From Planctomycetota bacterium (GTDB lineage Bacteria > Planctomycetota > Planctomycetia > Gemmatales > Gemmataceae), in NCBI GenBank assembly GCA_021324515.1, contig JAJPIY010000198.1, positions 1 to 34,189 on the forward strand: DNA of 34,189 nt, read 5' to 3'. Positions within the stretch are counted from its first letter, which is position 1, and each line of letters starts with the position of its first letter. The notes beneath the pieces are model-generated. The model was not told the origin of the DNA, did no database searches, and was given only the letters and a program-made list of their open reading frames with translations. This document shows, piece after piece, positions 16,900 to 24,516 of the stretch. Both the position numbers and the translations under genes were made by a program.

Positions 16900-19551
16900 A
16901 TGACCCTAATTCCCTCTGCTTTGGTTTTGCTGACGGCGATCTGCCTGGTGGTGAGGCGGTCTATGGTCCGCGCCCGTTTGCGCCGCCAGGAAGGCTTTCT
17001 CGAAATTTCGCCTCGCTATCGGTCCTTTTTCCGTCAGATGGGCGTCACGAAAGCAGCAGATTTTCTGGCCCTGCCCGGCGAAACGCCGCATATCGTCAGC
17101 GGACATCCGGATCGAAACGTGGCCCGCATCACGCTGACGATGAACGGCGAGTCGTGGAGTGCTTTTCTCAAACGGGAACAGCGTATCACTTGGCGGACCC
17201 GTGTGGGCAATGCTGTGGCCGGCTTCGGTTTGGTATCGCGCTCGCTGCGCGAGGTACGGATACTGCAAGCGCTGGAACGTGAAGGGTTGCCTGGCCCAGA
17301 GTGGTTGGCGGCGGGCGAGGACGGCCAGGGCCGTGCTTTTCTGCTGGTGCGGGAGGTGCCGGGTGTGGAGCTGCGGACCGTCCTGGTGGCGCAAAAGCAG
17401 CCGAAACAACGGCGGCGCATCGCGCGGCGACTGGGCGCCGCCCTGGCCCGTCTGCACACGGCGGGCTTCCATCATCCCGACCTCTACGCTCATCACCTAT
17501 TCCTCGACTGCGGCAATGACGCGATTCATCTCCTCGATTGGCAACGGGCTGGTTTGCGGCAAGCGCTGTCCTGGCGCGCCCGCTGCCGCGGCCTTGCTGC
17601 TCTGCACGCCACCGTAGACGACGCCTTGGCCAGTCCGGCAGAACGGTTGCTCTTTCTGCGGACATATTGGCGCAGCAGTCCTCCACTCGGCGTTTCGTGG
17701 CAGACCGCGGTGCAAGCAATTGAGGCGCAGGCGCGGCGCCTGCTGAGACGACGGCATGTCCGTGAGAAGCGCCAGCCGCCGGCCCCGCCACAGGCGTGGA
17801 TCTGCCTGGCCGGCGAGACGTTATGCGTCACGCCTCTGCTGCAACAGCGGTGCGGTGAACAAGCGCCGGACTTGCTTGGGCCTTACTGCACCGCAGATAC
17901 GGCAGCGCCTTCCTGGCGGCGGTGCTGGCCGGCTTTACCGGATGCCACTCGTACTCTTTTGGTACAGCGCACGCAACCGCGATCGTCCCGCCTAAGATGG
18001 CCCCGTTCACGGCGTTCTCCCATGTCGCCGGAACAGCGGCAAGCGGCGTTGCTCTTGCGTTTGCAGCGCCACGGCATCACCGCACCCCAGGTACTCGCCT
18101 TGGGCCAACGCTGCCAAAACGACGGGCGCGTCACCTCTTTTCTTCTCACCGAGCCGCTTGCCCCGACGTGCAGCTTGGAGGCATGGTTAGCTTATCGAGC
18201 GCGCCGCCGAACCCAACCGGCAGCGCTAAAGCGGCGCTGGGGCGTGCTTCGCCAAGCGGGGGCCTTGCTGCGGCGTTTGCACGAGGCCGGCTGCTATCTC
18301 GGCTTCGGCCCTGCTGGTTGTGGCTTGGCTGTGCATCAGGCCCAAGGCCGGTTCGATGTCATTCTCGCCTCCGTGGACAACGTAACGCCGCGCCGACGCC
18401 GACAGCCGCGGCGCGAGGTCCGTGATCTCCAGCGAATGCAACAAGTGCTCCGATCCGCCGGTTGCAGCCGCAGCGATCTCGGTCGTTTCCGCGCCGGCTA
18501 TCGTGGGTCAGAAGGCGAACGGCGAACGGTAGGCGTCGGTCGGCTGGTGCAATCTCCGCCTGTCGGCGTAAGCCGGCCGGTAACTCAGCCGATCAAACAA
18601 TTCCCTCCCGAAGGCGAGTCGTTCTGGCGGCGTTTGCTGTGGGGAGTGCGCCGCTGGCGCCAGCGTCCAGATTGGCCGCGCTTCGCCGGGGCGGATTGGA
18701 CCGAGCGTATCATGGACGTGGCCCTTACCGATCGCTTCCACGCCAAGCAAGGCCGCTCGACTGGCCGCTGGGTCCTCCGCAGTCTGGCCGAAGACCGGCC
18801 GCAGCGCTTGGCGGTGTATTTGAAGCGGCATTATGAGGCGCCGTGGTGGCGAGGCTGGCTGGCGACGTTGTGGCCACAGCGAAATTGGTCGCCGGCCTGG
18901 CGAGAATGGCGGCAACTGGAATGGGCACGGCGACGCGGCATACCTGTTCCCCACACCGTCGCCGTCGCCGAGTACGTTGGGCCTTGGGGTCGGCTCCGCA
19001 GCTGCCTGGCCGTGGAGGAGTTGGCCGGCATGGTGTCGTTGCAAGAAGCGATCCCGCTTGCCGCTCTTCGCCAGGACGCGCAGTCGTTTCGGCGCTGGAA
19101 GCGCGGCCTCGCCGCCGAAATGGCCCGGCTGACACGCATGCTCCATGACCGCCGTTGTTTCCACAAAGACCTGTACCTGTGCCACTTCTTCCTCGCCGAT
19201 CACGACACGCGCGGCGTGCCGGCTGAGGGCTGGCGCGGCCGGCTCTATCTGATCGATTTGCACCGGCTGAAGTATCACCCGCTGACGTGGCCAATATGGA
19301 AGACAAAAGACCTCGCCGAACTACTCTATTCGTCCGGCATTATCGGTGTGGAGGTACGCGATCGTTTGGCTTTCTGGCGGGCCTATCGCGGCGTTGGGCC
19401 GCACCGGCCGCGTTGCAGCTGGATGCGCTGGTTCATCCTGTATCGCTGGCGGCGCTATCGCCGCCACAACGCCCGCCGTCAAAATGCCCTTGACCTTTGG
19501 CCGTACATTGGAGATAGCCGTCCCCAATATGAATCTCGCCTTCTGTCATGA
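16900..19551 (+). CDS. protein with three LPS-kinase-like domains (WaaP/InaA/Kdo-kinase type)
   Basis: An 883-residue protein. Domain 1 (about 80-260) has Lys91, Glu118, the catalytic-loop-like HHPDLYAHHLFLD with Asp194, and HLLDWQRA with Asp213. Domain 3 (about 595-830) has Lys642, FHKDLYLCHFFLAD with Asp757, and YLIDLHRL with Asp786, closely matching LPS core heptose or Kdo kinases. The middle region (about 300-540) repeats the pattern weakly: 'LHEAGCYLGFGPAGCGL' replaces the catalytic loop and has no Asp, so it looks like a pseudokinase. The region 535-575 is a Pro/Gly-rich linker. Family members phosphorylate inner-core sugars. It starts 13 bp after the heptosyltransferase and overlaps the next gene by 23 bp. 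The start is uncertain; ATG at 16963 is another option. Confidence 0.8.
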   Translation: MTLIPSALVLLTAICLVVRRSMVRARLRRQEGFLEISPRYRSFFRQMGVTKAADFLALPGETPHIVSGHPDRNVARITLTMNGESWSAFLKREQRITWRTRVGNAVAGFGLVSRSLREVRILQALEREGLPGPEWLAAGEDGQGRAFLLVREVPGVELRTVLVAQKQPKQRRRIARRLGAALARLHTAGFHHPDLYAHHLFLDCGNDAIHLLDWQRAGLRQALSWRARCRGLAALHATVDDALASPAERLLFLRTYWRSSPPLGVSWQTAVQAIEAQARRLLRRRHVREKRQPPAPPQAWICLAGETLCVTPLLQQRCGEQAPDLLGPYCTADTAAPSWRRCWPALPDATRTLLVQRTQPRSSRLRWPRSRRSPMSPEQRQAALLLRLQRHGITAPQVLALGQRCQNDGRVTSFLLTEPLAPTCSLEAWLAYRARRRTQPAALKRRWGVLRQAGALLRRLHEAGCYLGFGPAGCGLAVHQAQGRFDVILASVDNVTPRRRRQPRREVRDLQRMQQVLRSAGCSRSDLGRFRAGYRGSEGERRTVGVGRLVQSPPVGVSRPVTQPIKQFPPEGESFWRRLLWGVRRWRQRPDWPRFAGADWTERIMDVALTDRFHAKQGRSTGRWVLRSLAEDRPQRLAVYLKRHYEAPWWRGWLATLWPQRNWSPAWREWRQLEWARRRGIPVPHTVAVAEYVGPWGRLRSCLAVEELAGMVSLQEAIPLAALRQDAQSFRRWKRGLAAEMARLTRMLHDRRCFHKDLYLCHFFLADHDTRGVPAEGWRGRLYLIDLHRLKYHPLTWPIWKTKDLAELLYSSGIIGVEVRDRLAFWRAYRGVGPHRPRCSWMRWFILYRWRRYRRHNARRQNALDLWPYIGDSRPQYESRLLS

Positions 19552-20692
19552 GAGTGTGTTGCCCAGTCGCGGCGGCTGTGAAACCTATATCGCCGACCTG
19601 GCGCGGCGCTTGACGGCTGACGGCCACGACGTTCACCTGTACGCGCGGCGCTGGGACGAATCGGCCCTGCCGGCGGCCCTGACCCTTCATCGCATCCGTG
19701 TCCCGCGGGTACCGCGTTTTCTCCGCCCCTGGGCCTTCGCCGCGGCTTGCCGCCGCGCCCTGGCTTCCGCAAATCACCATGTCACGGTTGGCTTCGATAA
19801 AATTCCCGGTCTGGATGTGCTTTATCCGCAGGGCGGCTTGTACGCTGCCACTGTCGCCCACAATCTCCTGAAATATCGCCGTCCCCTGATGCGCCGCTTG
19901 GCCGGCTGGCTTCGCTGGATCGACCCCTCGTATTGTTCTTATTTGGCCCTGGACCGCTATCAGTATCGCCAGCCGTCGCTTATTGTCGCCATCAGCGAAA
20001 TGGTCCGTCGTCATTTTGAGGAGTATTATCATCTGGATTCGGCTAATTTGCGCATGGTCCGCATCGCCATTTCCCTAGATCGTTTCGACGAGCGCGATCG
20101 GCCGCGCCGCCGTCTGGAATGGCGGCAACAGTGGGGCTTGGCACCCGAACATACAGTCGCCCTGTTCGCCGGCATGAATTACCGTCTGAAGGGGCTGGAG
20201 CCGCTGCTTCGCGCCGTAGCCCTGTTGCCGGCCGAGTCACCGTTCCGTCTGCTGGTGGCCGGCAGCCCTGATACGGCTGCTTTCGAGCGGCTGGCGCGGC
20301 GGTTGAACATCGCCGAGCGTGTCCGTTTCATCGGCTATTGTCCCGACATGCGCAACGGCTATTTCGCCGCTGATTTCTTCGTGCATCCGACGTTCTATGA
20401 TCCGTGTTCTTTAGTCGTGTTGGAAGCGCTGGCCTGCGGCTTGCCGGTCATCACCACGCGCTACAACGGCGCTGCCGAAGTCATGCACCCGCCACGCGAG
20501 GGTTTTGTGATTGATGATCCGCACAATCTCGAGCAGTTGGCCGGAGCATTGAAGCAGCTGCTCGATCCCGCGCGGCGTGCCGCCTGTGCTCAGGCGGCAC
20601 GCCGAACCGCAGCCCAATGGACGTTCGAGCATCATTATCGACAAATGTTGGCTGTGTTCGCTGAGGCTGCCGCCCGCAAACACGCGGCGTAA
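19529..20692 (+). CDS. GT4-family glycosyltransferase (WaaG-like)
   Basis: A 387-residue GT-B fold glycosyltransferase of family 4, likely adding a hexose to the LPS core, like WaaG. The N-terminal acceptor domain begins 'MNLAFCHESVLPSRGGCETY', with the Gly-Gly loop for donor phosphate. The donor site is 'HPTFYDPCSLVVLEALACGLPVITT' (an E-x7-E type motif), followed by 'YNGAAEVM'. 'VGFDKIPGLDVLYPQGG' in the middle resembles the WaaG central region. The start ATG at 19529 lies inside the 3' end of the kinase-like gene (23-bp overlap), so translation is probably coupled. The longer frame from 19346 is a shadow of that gene. It is the last gene before a repeat cluster and so probably ends the operon. 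Confidence 0.9.
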   Translation: MNLAFCHESVLPSRGGCETYIADLARRLTADGHDVHLYARRWDESALPAALTLHRIRVPRVPRFLRPWAFAAACRRALASANHHVTVGFDKIPGLDVLYPQGGLYAATVAHNLLKYRRPLMRRLAGWLRWIDPSYCSYLALDRYQYRQPSLIVAISEMVRRHFEEYYHLDSANLRMVRIAISLDRFDERDRPRRRLEWRQQWGLAPEHTVALFAGMNYRLKGLEPLLRAVALLPAESPFRLLVAGSPDTAAFERLARRLNIAERVRFIGYCPDMRNGYFAADFFVHPTFYDPCSLVVLEALACGLPVITTRYNGAAEVMHPPREGFVIDDPHNLEQLAGALKQLLDPARRAACAQAARRTAAQWTFEHHYRQMLAVFAEAAARKHAA

Positions 20693-20726
20693 ATAGGCAC
20701 GGCCCCGTGGGACCGCCCAGGCGCCT

Positions 20727-20910
20727 TGGCGAGCGGGGGGTGTGCCCCCCCCGGTAGAACTGGCGAGCGGGGGGTGTGCCCCCCCCGGTAGAACTGGCGA
20801 GCGGGGGGTGTGACCCCCCCGGTAGAACAACCGGGGGGTTCACACCCCCCGCTCGCCCCCGGTTGTGCTACCGGGGGGTTGACACCCCCGCTCGCCCCCG
20901 GTTGTGTCAA
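20727..20910. repeat. GC-rich palindromic repeat cluster (GGCGAGCGGGG family), site 2
   Basis: Three direct 34-bp units (20727-20760, 20761-20794, 20795-20828) begin TGGCGAGCGGGGGG and end CCCGGTAGAAC. Two inverted units follow (cores at about 20847-20857 and 20886-20896), with an AACCGGGGG motif. The direct and inverted halves can pair into a long hairpin. It fills most of the 260-bp gap between the glycosyltransferase and the hydroxylase-TPR gene. Direct units are near-identical, differing by one or two bases. The spacer-free tandem layout excludes CRISPR. Confidence 0.92.
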
Positions 20911-20952
20911 TCTCCACCGCTTGGCGGTTCATTAGGTTAGGGAACCCAAGAC

Positions 20953-22875
20953 ATGGATTGGATCGCCGACATCGGAGATTTTTGGCTGCACACCCTGGCC
21001 TGGGTCACCGGTCTGTCGTTGGCCTTCGGCGTGCTGGCCTGGCTGATGCCGTGCAATCGCGGCATGTACTGGTGGAAAAATCTGCGCGGCGCGGCTACGG
21101 ACCTTATCTATTGGTTCTTCATGCCGCTGCTCATGCGCCTGGGCCGCGCCTTGCTTTTGTGGGCCGGCATCCGCCTTCTCTTCGGCGGCGCGGGGCCGCA
21201 ACCTTTGCCGGTCAAGCAGCTGCCGTTATGGCTGCAAGCCATCTTGATTTTGCTGATTCAGGACGTTCTGCTCTATGGGATTCACCGTCTCTTTCACACA
21301 CGCCTGGGCTGGAAATATCACGCCATCCATCACTCGCCCACTGTACTCGACTGGATGTCTACGGCCCGCTTCCATCCCATCAACCATTTGTTGGCCTTTA
21401 CTGTCGCTGACGTGGTGGTGCTGCTCATGGGCTTCTCGGCCGAGGCGTTGGTCCTCTTGGCGCCGTTCAACCTTATCTACTCCGCTATGACGCATGCCAA
21501 CCTGAACTGGACGTTCGGGCCGTTGCGCTATGTCTTCGCCAGCCCGGTGTTTCACCGCTGGCACCATACGACGGAGAAAGAAGGTCTCAATAAGAATTTC
21601 GCCTCCACCTTTCCCTTTCTCGACCTGCTCTGCGGCACGTTTTACATGCCGCCCGGCAAGCTGCCGGAGCAGTTCGGCGCCGGCGAAAGCGACTTCCCGG
21701 AGGACTTTTTGGGTCAGTTCCTGCATCCGTTCCACAAATTCCAGCACCGCGGGAGATGGCAAGTCGTCGCCGGATCGGTCCTCGCCTTCACGGTCTGCAC
21801 CGGCATGGTGCTCGGCATCGTCCAGGGACAGCATCACAAAAAGCGCGATCAGCATTTCAATCAGGGTTTGGCCTATTTTCATCGCCAAGAGTACGACCGC
21901 GCTCTGGACGAATACACTGAGGCGATCCGTCTCGATCCCGCTTTCGCCCCGGCTTATGCTAATCGCGCCTCGGTCTACTTCAATAAGGGTGAAATGGAGC
22001 AAGCCATTGCCGATTGCAACCGGGCCCTTGAACTTGATCCGCAACTGGTGCTCGCCTATGCCAATCGCGCTGGGGCCTATCTCAACCAGGGCGAGTTGGA
22101 CCACGCCATTGCCGATTGCGCGCGCGCTATCGAGCTGGATCCGCAATCGTCGCTGGCCTTCGCCAACCGTGGGGCGGCCCATCTCAATAAAGGCGACCTT
22201 GACCAGGCCATCGCCGATTGCACGCGGGCGCTGGAATTGGATGGAGGGTCGGCATTGGCTTTCGCCAATCGCGGGGCCGCCTATTTCAACAAGGGGGAAT
22301 TCCATCGCGCTATCGCCGATTGCAGCCAGGCCATAGTCCATGATCCCACGCTGGCCATGGCGTATCTCAATCGCGCCGCTGCTTTCCTCGCCACAGGCGA
22401 CAGCGCCGGTGCTATCGCCGATTGCAGCCACGCCTTGCACCTCAATCCAGGGATGGCGCGGGCCTATGCTCTGCGCGGCACCGCTTTCTTCAACAAGGGC
22501 GACGATCTGGCGGCGATTGAAGACGCCACGGAGGCGCTGCGCCACGATCCCAAACTGACGTTCGTGTACGGCAACCGTGGTCTGGCCTATCTCCGCTTAG
22601 GGGAGGTCGAAAAGGCGCTGCAAGATTTCAACCAGGCGATCGAGCAAGAGCCGCGCCTGGCGATCGTCTACGTTTACCGCGGCGCTGTTTATCTCCACAA
22701 AGGCAACTACAGCCAAGCTATCGCCGATTGCAGCCGGGCCATCGAGTTGGACCCGCACCTGGCGTTGGCCTACTGGAACCGCTGTCTGGCCTACGCTCGC
22801 CAAGGCGATTACCAACACGCCGAAGCCGATCAAAAAAAGGCCCTCGAGCTGGACCCGGCACTGGGACAGCAATGA
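20953..22875 (+). CDS. fatty acid hydroxylase/sterol desaturase domain fused to ten TPR repeats
   Basis: A 640-residue membrane protein with two parts. Residues about 1-265 form a fatty acid hydroxylase superfamily domain, a di-iron, O2-dependent enzyme of membrane lipids. The histidine boxes are HRLFH (111-115), HAIHH (123-127) and HRWHH (201-205), with an extra HPINH at 141-145. Membrane helices flank these boxes. After another helix at about 272-290 come ten tandem TPR units of 34 residues (about 300-635), each like 'ANRGAAYFNKGE..AIADC..AIELDP', with no break in period. The start ATG at 20953 begins the first hydrophobic helix. TPRs usually bind other proteins, so the enzyme may be recruited to a complex. 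The lipid substrate is unknown. Confidence 0.88.
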   Translation: MDWIADIGDFWLHTLAWVTGLSLAFGVLAWLMPCNRGMYWWKNLRGAATDLIYWFFMPLLMRLGRALLLWAGIRLLFGGAGPQPLPVKQLPLWLQAILILLIQDVLLYGIHRLFHTRLGWKYHAIHHSPTVLDWMSTARFHPINHLLAFTVADVVVLLMGFSAEALVLLAPFNLIYSAMTHANLNWTFGPLRYVFASPVFHRWHHTTEKEGLNKNFASTFPFLDLLCGTFYMPPGKLPEQFGAGESDFPEDFLGQFLHPFHKFQHRGRWQVVAGSVLAFTVCTGMVLGIVQGQHHKKRDQHFNQGLAYFHRQEYDRALDEYTEAIRLDPAFAPAYANRASVYFNKGEMEQAIADCNRALELDPQLVLAYANRAGAYLNQGELDHAIADCARAIELDPQSSLAFANRGAAHLNKGDLDQAIADCTRALELDGGSALAFANRGAAYFNKGEFHRAIADCSQAIVHDPTLAMAYLNRAAAFLATGDSAGAIADCSHALHLNPGMARAYALRGTAFFNKGDDLAAIEDATEALRHDPKLTFVYGNRGLAYLRLGEVEKALQDFNQAIEQEPRLAIVYVYRGAVYLHKGNYSQAIADCSRAIELDPHLALAYWNRCLAYARQGDYQHAEADQKKALELDPALGQQ

Positions 22876-22912
22876 CGCAGTAAAAAGAGGAACCGAATTC
22901 GGGCGCGGAGGT

Positions 22913-22952
22913 GCGCCAACGCCCTCGGGGCGCTGACGCTACCCCGCTCGCC
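22913..22952. repeat. degenerate GGCGAGCGGGG-family repeat, site 3
   Basis: An imperfect inverted repeat (22913-22924 with 22928-22939, two mismatches) is followed by the CCCCGCTCGCC core at 22942-22952. It lies 38 bp after the hydroxylase-TPR stop codon. It looks like a decayed single copy of the element seen at 2357-2507 and 20727-20910. Confidence 0.6.
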
Positions 22953-22957
22953 CCAAT

Positions 22958-23194
22958 CTAGCGGCAGACCGCTTCCATGATTGACAGAAGGCGGCGACGG
23001 GGATATACCATAAGGAGATAGCAAAGACCTCTCCATTCGATTTGGCCTATGGGCCGTCCCTTCTCTTTCTCTTGCGGCCTGTAGGTCCAGAAGCCCTGCG
23101 GAAGACGGACGGTGCGGAACCGGCCGTCGACAGAAAAACGGGGCCGCAGGGTGGGCAACAACGAGGCTGTTTGCGCGAGGGGATTTCGATACAT
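22958..23194 (-). CDS. possible small protein, unknown
   Basis: A 78-residue frame with balanced composition and coding-like codon use, basic overall, containing 'GRPIGQIEWRGLCYLLMVYP' near the C-terminus. There is no clear ribosome site before the ATG and no recognised domain. It may be a real small gene, a gene remnant or part of a dispersed sequence element. The opposite strand is also open but has poorer composition. Confidence 0.33.
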   Translation of the reverse strand: MYRNPLAQTASLLPTLRPRFSVDGRFRTVRLPQGFWTYRPQEKEKGRPIGQIEWRGLCYLLMVYPRRRLLSIMEAVCR

Positions 23195-23489
23195 ACGGAC
23201 TGGGGAGAAGGGACCATCCTCCCCCCAAAAACTCGCTAGCGATTACCGATCCGGTCTCGTGTCAAGCAGGCTCTGGACCAAGTTTGGACAAGGAGGTGTA
23301 GCAGTCGAAACGTCCACATGGTTTTCGTGGGGCCCGTTGCCGGGCTGGATTTCGGCGAATACGGCGGTTGCGGCTTGCGAGCAAGCCGGGTTGGAATGCA
23401 CCCCTCAGCAACCTCAGATCAAACCTTTCCGATCCAGCCCGGCCGCGGGTTTCCCTTTTTGCTACCCTAGTCCCAACAGAATCTCTCTC

Positions 23490-24443
23490 ATGCAACCGCA
23501 ATCCCTTCCGTTTCCTGGTACGAGCTATCTCTTTCCCGGTGTGGAATTGCACCTGACCAGTCCGCTCTGCTCGGCGGACCGGGTGTATTCGGCGACCGGC
23601 TTCGTCCGCCTGGAGTCTGCCCATGTCGCCTTGGAGGGCAGTTCTGTACGCATCCGTTCGCTGGCCACCGGATTGACGGAGGAAGCGTTTCTCAATGCAA
23701 ACGGCTCCTTCGCCCAAGAAGTGGAGTTGCAGCCGGAGCTAGACAATCCTCTGGAGTTCAGCGTCTGCGACGGCGTGGGGCGGGAGATAGCGCGTGTCGT
23801 GGTCGTGGTACAGCGTCCGGGCCGCGCCCATGAGAAGACGGCCCCCTCCGCAAGGGGAAGCGCCGGCGCTTCCCCATCGCTTGCGGCTCGTAAGGACCGC
23901 AGCCCCATGCTCGATCCGCCCTGGCCGCGATTCGCTCAGCTGGTGCAACGCTGCCTGAACCTAGCCGCCGAAGTCGCCGACAAGACCGGCCGCGACCTCG
24001 ATGAACTGTGCGACCACATCCGTGCGCAGCAGCGTTACGCCGAACAAGCCTACGAGGAGCGCAATCCGACGCTGTATCACGAATGCAAGGACAACCTGGA
24101 AAAGTACCGCGGCTACCTGGCACAACTGCTAAGCGAAACGTCGCCGCGCCTCCTGCGTCCAGGCCCTTCCCTGACAGATGAAGCCCGCGCCGCCATTGAC
24201 CGCTTCCGCGCGTCCCTGTCCGCGGTGTGGAAACAGGTCCGCCAGAAGCACCGAGCCGATCTGGAGGCGCGTTTGGGCGAAATCGCCGCTTTGGCCCGCG
24301 GTCTTAGCCAACGCAGCAAGGACGAGCCGTTTTCCGTAGTGCAGGAAACAAATCGACTGAGCGCCGAAATCGAGCAAGTGGCAGAAAGGCTCGGCGATAA
24401 ACAGCCGCACATATCGGGCAGCGATGCGGAGTTGCTAAGGTAG
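23490..24443 (+). CDS. unrecognised two-part protein with palindrome-encoded linker
   Basis: A 317-residue cytoplasmic protein with no family that I recognise. Residues about 1-110 look beta-rich, like a small Ig-like or regulatory sandwich domain ('VYSATGFVRLESAHVAL'). Residues about 148-317 are helical and charged, with coiled-coil-like heptads. The linker 'SARGSAGASPSLAARK' (about residues 118-133) is encoded by a palindromic repeat at 23848-23886. The helical half is reminiscent of the C-terminal regions of some planctomycete Hsp70-related proteins, but this is a faint resemblance. The ATG at 23490 is chosen because it starts the ordered sequence; it has no good ribosome site. The gene converges on the transporter gene across a 73-bp gap. 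Confidence 0.62.
   Translation: MQPQSLPFPGTSYLFPGVELHLTSPLCSADRVYSATGFVRLESAHVALEGSSVRIRSLATGLTEEAFLNANGSFAQEVELQPELDNPLEFSVCDGVGREIARVVVVVQRPGRAHEKTAPSARGSAGASPSLAARKDRSPMLDPPWPRFAQLVQRCLNLAAEVADKTGRDLDELCDHIRAQQRYAEQAYEERNPTLYHECKDNLEKYRGYLAQLLSETSPRLLRPGPSLTDEARAAIDRFRASLSAVWKQVRQKHRADLEARLGEIAALARGLSQRSKDEPFSVVQETNRLSAEIEQVAERLGDKQPHISGSDAELLR
23848..23886. repeat. palindromic repeat inside a coding region
   Basis: A perfect 22-bp palindrome (23854-23875, GGGGAAGCGCC and its complement) sits inside an outer stem CCGCAAG (23848-23854) with CTTGCGG (23880-23886). In the reading frame it encodes GSAGASPS. This looks like a mobile REP-type element tolerated as an inter-domain linker. The encoded peptide string is, from memory, common in planctomycete proteins, but I cannot check this here. 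Confidence 0.75.
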
Positions 24444-24474
24444 GGAGGGCTTCTTGAGACCAGCGGCCTTTGTC

Positions 24475-24489
24475 CTCCCCTTTGGGGAG
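24475..24489. terminator. hairpin between convergent genes
   Basis: CTCCCC (24475-24480) and GGGGAG (24484-24489) form a 6-bp GC stem with a TTT loop, in the short gap between the convergent genes ending at 24443 and 24517. On the plus strand GTTTTAT follows six bases later, a weak T-run. It may serve as a bidirectional terminator. Confidence 0.45.
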
Positions 24490-24516
24490 AGAAAGTTTTA
24501 TCCACCGACTCTTATG

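Larger units (their letters stand above)
22876..23489. other. 614-bp stretch with no secure gene
   Basis: Apart from the decayed repeat at 22913-22952 and a possible small minus-strand gene at 22958-23194, I see no supportable feature. The reading frame of the downstream gene stays open back to 23112, but this extension is rich in Arg, Ser and Gly with no domain-like pattern and no ribosome site. It is treated as untranslated. Confidence 0.5.

Noticed and set aside
20727-20910. Possible CRISPR array
   Set aside because: Units are directly adjacent without unique spacers, orientation changes within the cluster, and no cas genes are present.
21226-22545. 439-residue frame on the minus strand
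   Set aside because: It is antisense to the TPR array; its repetitive look comes from the TPR repeats on the other strand.
23112-23489. N-terminal extension of the unknown two-part protein
   Set aside because: The sequence has low-complexity composition, no ribosome site and no visible domain; the ordered part begins at 23490.
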